Shown one piece after another: positions 61,767-64,000 of a stretch of DNA of 64,000 nt. The notes under the pieces are model-generated. The model searched no databases. It saw only the letters and a list, made by a program, of their open reading frames with translations, and was not told the DNA's origin. The first letter of the stretch is position 1. Every line of letters starts with the position of its first letter. The DNA is from Thermosphaera aggregans (GTDB lineage: Archaea > Thermoproteota > Thermoprotei_A > Sulfolobales > Desulfurococcaceae), in the NCBI RefSeq assembly GCF_014962245.1, contig NZ_CP063144.1:610582-674581 (forward strand), read 5' to 3'. A program made the position numbers and the translations under genes.

Positions 61767-62774
61767 TTGGATGGAGTGCTGGTTTCACAGGACACTGTTT
61801 TAGATCACTACTATGTTGGGACGATTGACAACTGCTACGGGGTTATAGTTGGAAACGACCATACTCCTTACTACTTTATTGGCTATTTGAAGTATTGTCC
61901 ATCTCCCGGTGAAACCTACTGGAGGAGTGGGGGTTTATCTTACGAAAGGCTTGTTAAAACCTACGACCCGTTTCAAGTCCACGAACACGCTGTTTTAAAA
62001 GAATACATCCCCTTCTACGACGCCCAGGTTCCGGTGATACCGGTTTCAATGATACGCAAGATTTACGATCCTGTTGAGCGAGCTAGGCAATTGTTATCTA
62101 AACCTGTGGATGCCTTGGAAGCGAAGGCTTCATCCCTCATTCAAGCACTACATGATTGCACAGGCTTAACCACCGGGATAGGTGTGACAGGGTCTATCCT
62201 GCCAGGAATTCACAATCCAGCTGTTAGCGATATCGACATAGTTATTTACGGTTGGAGAGAGTCGCTGAAAATCATAGAGTGTGTGAAAGAGTTAGACCTG
62301 TTTCAACCCTTCACAGAAGGGTTGATGGAAGACTGGTCTTCCAGGATTTCAAAAACATCTGGACTACCTGTGGGAATGGTGAAACACTTATATCGGAAAT
62401 ATAGGAGAGGTTTGTTCAATGGAACACCTTACTCAATCATGTTTAACTCCCGTCAAGGAGAGAACGTGTTGCTGAAGCCTCATTTCAAAAGCCTTGGCGA
62501 AATCACGTTATCCGGGATTATCAAGGGGGGTTTGGACGCGCTCTCCTATCCTTCACGAGGAGCGCTTGAAAGCTACACGGTTTTATACTCTACTGTGGAA
62601 CCGCTTTACGATGTCACTGAGATCACGAGTTTCGAATCACTATATACTTCAATACTATTCGAGGGTGGTGATGTTCTCGTAAAAGGGTTACTTCAGTGCA
62701 GTGACAGATTGGAGAGTTGCAGGGTTTTAGTAGGAGGAGTGGAGGGTAAGGGGTTTGTCAAGCCAGTCTCCTAG
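61767..62774 (+). CDS. COG2413-like predicted nucleotidyltransferase
   Basis: A 335-residue protein with a nucleotidyltransferase core: GVTGSILPGIHNPAVSDIDI carries the G-S and D-x-D pattern (positions about 139-158) that binds metal and nucleotide. The 120-residue N-terminal part contains GNDHTPYYFIGYLKYCPSPG. The function in archaea is not known. The start is uncertain: TTG 61767 and GTG 61776 are both in frame, and a TATA-like aatatttatta (about 61748-61758) would fit a leaderless start near GTG 61776. It overlaps the next gene by 20 bp. Confidence 0.65.
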   Translation: MDGVLVSQDTVLDHYYVGTIDNCYGVIVGNDHTPYYFIGYLKYCPSPGETYWRSGGLSYERLVKTYDPFQVHEHAVLKEYIPFYDAQVPVIPVSMIRKIYDPVERARQLLSKPVDALEAKASSLIQALHDCTGLTTGIGVTGSILPGIHNPAVSDIDIVIYGWRESLKIIECVKELDLFQPFTEGLMEDWSSRISKTSGLPVGMVKHLYRKYRRGLFNGTPYSIMFNSRQGENVLLKPHFKSLGEITLSGIIKGGLDALSYPSRGALESYTVLYSTVEPLYDVTEITSFESLYTSILFEGGDVLVKGLLQCSDRLESCRVLVGGVEGKGFVKPVS

Positions 62775-63348
62775 TTTAAAAATAGCTGTTGCATCCTGGC
62801 TTTACGGCGACAAGACTATTGGTAGACTCCTCTGCTACTACTTGAAAGAGAGGGGAATACGGCTCGTCGTGCTTGCCGGGAACACTGTTTCACCAAGCCT
62901 CGTGGAATGGTTGATCGATAAGTGCGGGGCAACGGTTTTAGGGGTAACAGGCAATCTTGACGATTCTTCACTAGCCTCGGTTCTCGCCTCGAAAGGATCC
63001 TTGCTCGAGACGAAACCCCACCTAATTGATAATTTAAGGTTTATTGGGCTAGGACTTACAGGATCCCAGATGGAATATTCCTGCCGCTCGAACGTGGAAG
63101 CAACAGTATTCGTCTCATTCTTGAACGGGAGATTACACAAGTGTTGCAGTGGTTTATCAACCGGGATCGTTGACGAGGTTTTAGAAAAAACTGAGGCGAA
63201 CCTTGTAATAACGGGAGCGTGCCCGCATCCCTGCGTGAATGGGAAGGTGGTCTCACCGGGCTATGCCTACCTGGGATGGGTCGGAGTGATTGAGTATTTC
63301 ACGGGAAGGTTCAACATCGTATTCGAGAACCTGAGAATGAAGATGTAG
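62755..63348 (+). CDS. Degenerate YfcE-like phosphoesterase-fold protein
   Basis: A 197-residue protein that follows the motif order of YfcE-type phosphodiesterases with the active site mostly lost. The first motif D-x-H is replaced by VASWLYGDKT, the G-N-N-D motif appears as GVTGNLDDS, and the final G-H-T-H-x-P reads TGACPHPC. Four Cys occur in the second half. It overlaps the nucleotidyltransferase gene, so the two may act together. Identification as a phosphoesterase relative is tentative. Confidence 0.45.
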   Translation: MSSQSPSLKIAVASWLYGDKTIGRLLCYYLKERGIRLVVLAGNTVSPSLVEWLIDKCGATVLGVTGNLDDSSLASVLASKGSLLETKPHLIDNLRFIGLGLTGSQMEYSCRSNVEATVFVSFLNGRLHKCCSGLSTGIVDEVLEKTEANLVITGACPHPCVNGKVVSPGYAYLGWVGVIEYFTGRFNIVFENLRMKM

Positions 63349-63372
63349 CTCACTTAAGCCACTGAATCATAA

Positions 63373-63380
63373 TTTATATA
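63373..63380 (+). promoter_or_regulatory. TATA box of the acyl-CoA synthetase gene
   Basis: The element tttatata predicts a transcript start near 63403, and the leader then holds gaggggtg (63404-63411), eight bases before ATG 63420. Confidence 0.6.
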
Positions 63381-63419
63381 TGCGAGGATAAATACGTATG
63401 AATTGAGGGGTGCTTATAA

Positions 63420-64000
63420 ATGGTAAAAGCCTTGTTCGAACCCAAAAGCATAGCGGTAGTGGGAGCAAGCAGGTCTCCCGGAAAGATCGGTCATGTAGTT
63501 CTTAAAAACATAAAATACTTCGGATACTCGGGGAAACTGTACCCGGTCAACCCAAATGCTGATGAAATCCTGGGATTGAAAGCGTATCCTTCAATCTCAA
63601 GCATTCCCGACGAGGTTGACGTAGCGGTTATCACCGTGCCAGCCCAAGAGGTTCCGCCCGTCATAGAGGAGTGTGCGCGTAAAGGTGTCAAAGTAGCGGT
63701 AGTTATAACTGCTGGTTTCTCGGAAGTCGGAAACGTTGAAACCGAGGAGAAAATGGTTGAGACCGCTAGAAAGTATGGTATGAGGATTCTAGGCCCAAAC
63801 ATATTCGGATACGCTTACACCCCGTTAAACATAAACGCGACATTCGGGCCGCTTGAGCTTTCGAAAGGTAACATAGCGTTCATCACTCAGAGCGGGGCGT
63901 TAGGCATTGCGTTAATGGGTTGGACCATAATGAACGAGATAGGCTTGTCGGCTCTCGTAAGCGTTGGCAACATGGCTGACCTGGACGTTATCGAGCTCTC
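63420..64000 (+). CDS. Acyl/acetyl-CoA synthetase (ADP-forming), alpha-type N-terminal part; cut by the window edge
   Basis: The visible 193 residues are the CoA-binding domain of ADP-forming acyl-CoA synthetases, which convert acyl-CoA, ADP and phosphate to acid, CoA and ATP in fermenting archaea. FEPKSIAVVGASRSPGKIGH is the Rossmann start, YPVNPNADEILG and ITVPAQEVPPVIEECARKGV follow, then the second ligase-type domain begins with FITQSGALGIALMGW. The phospho-His loop lies beyond the visible part. ATG 63420 has gaggggtg eight bases upstream. Whether a beta subunit is fused or separate cannot be seen. Confidence 0.9.
   Translation, partial: MVKALFEPKSIAVVGASRSPGKIGHVVLKNIKYFGYSGKLYPVNPNADEILGLKAYPSISSIPDEVDVAVITVPAQEVPPVIEECARKGVKVAVVITAGFSEVGNVETEEKMVETARKYGMRILGPNIFGYAYTPLNINATFGPLELSKGNIAFITQSGALGIALMGWTIMNEIGLSALVSVGNMADLDVIEL

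Noticed and set aside
1-64000. CRISPR arrays, insertion sequences, integrases, att sites or replication origin.
   Set aside because: No regular spaced repeats, transposase or integrase motifs, or origin-type repeat clusters with a Cdc6 gene were found on either strand.

Overview
The window reads as a chromosomal segment of a hyperthermophilic crenarchaeon, most likely a member of the Desulfurococcales (Desulfurococcus/Thermosphaera/Staphylothermus-like; genus not resolvable by eye). Evidence: a full-length reverse gyrase, a CDC48/VAT ATPase, TmcA, aIF5A, an archaeal/eukaryotic-type GlyRS, a tungsten aldehyde oxidoreductase with its maturation genes, a crenarchaeal-order archaellum operon (arlB-x-G-F-H-I-J), TATA-box promoters about 26 bp before predicted transcript starts, and many TTG/GTG starts. 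I see no CRISPR array, insertion sequence, integrase or rRNA. One tRNA is present (Val, anticodon CAC).

Layout. 0-10 kb: informational and small-molecule genes (glyS, a B12/radical-SAM protein, a DUF47/PhoU-like protein, tRNA-splicing endonuclease, UbiX, a class II amidotransferase, a COG3199 NAD-kinase-like protein, aIF5A). 10-15.6 kb: reverse gyrase, preceded by a KaiC-like ATPase and followed by a nitrilase-fold protein that has lost its catalytic Glu and Cys. 15.7-20.4 kb: CDC48 and TmcA. 20.4-28.4 kb: a GH4 glycosidase, the AOR - MoaD-like - SPASM radical-SAM operon, a PflA-like radical SAM protein, a divergent TFB-like protein without zinc ribbon, and a second KaiC-like ATPase. 28.4-39 kb: Sua5, phosphoesterase, tRNA-Val, a giant secreted subtilisin, uracil phosphoribosyltransferase, a sugar nucleotidyltransferase, a MATE exporter and a CDF transporter.

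39-53 kb is a cell-surface appendage region. The archaellum operon (39.0-46.0 kb, minus strand) is followed by a membrane-anchored winged-helix protein that resembles the ArnR archaellum regulators. After an APC permease comes a four-gene minus-strand operon (52.6 to 48.9 kb): two secreted beta-rich proteins sharing a P-x-P-P-P-V-I stretch, a dedicated signal peptidase I and a membrane protein. This layout resembles bacterial tapA-sipW-tasA and the archaeal bundling-pilus loci, and is my best candidate for an under-described system. A hemerythrin-domain protein with a changed iron ligand flanks it.

53.5-56.4 kb holds ORFans and a 0.5-kb stretch without genes. 56.4-64 kb returns to metabolism: a PfkB kinase with uridine phosphorylase (ribose-1-phosphate salvage), a phosphoesterase, Hsp20, YjbQ, nicotinate phosphoribosyltransferase, a HAD protein, a COG2413-like nucleotidyltransferase, a degenerate phosphoesterase and the start of an ADP-forming acyl-CoA synthetase.

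A recurring oddity: three genes (endA at 5.07 kb, the TFB-like gene at 26.5 kb, the ArnR-like gene at 47.26 kb) have their conserved N-terminus in an open frame with no ATG, GTG or TTG at the expected place. All functions come from motif recognition by eye; no database search was possible.
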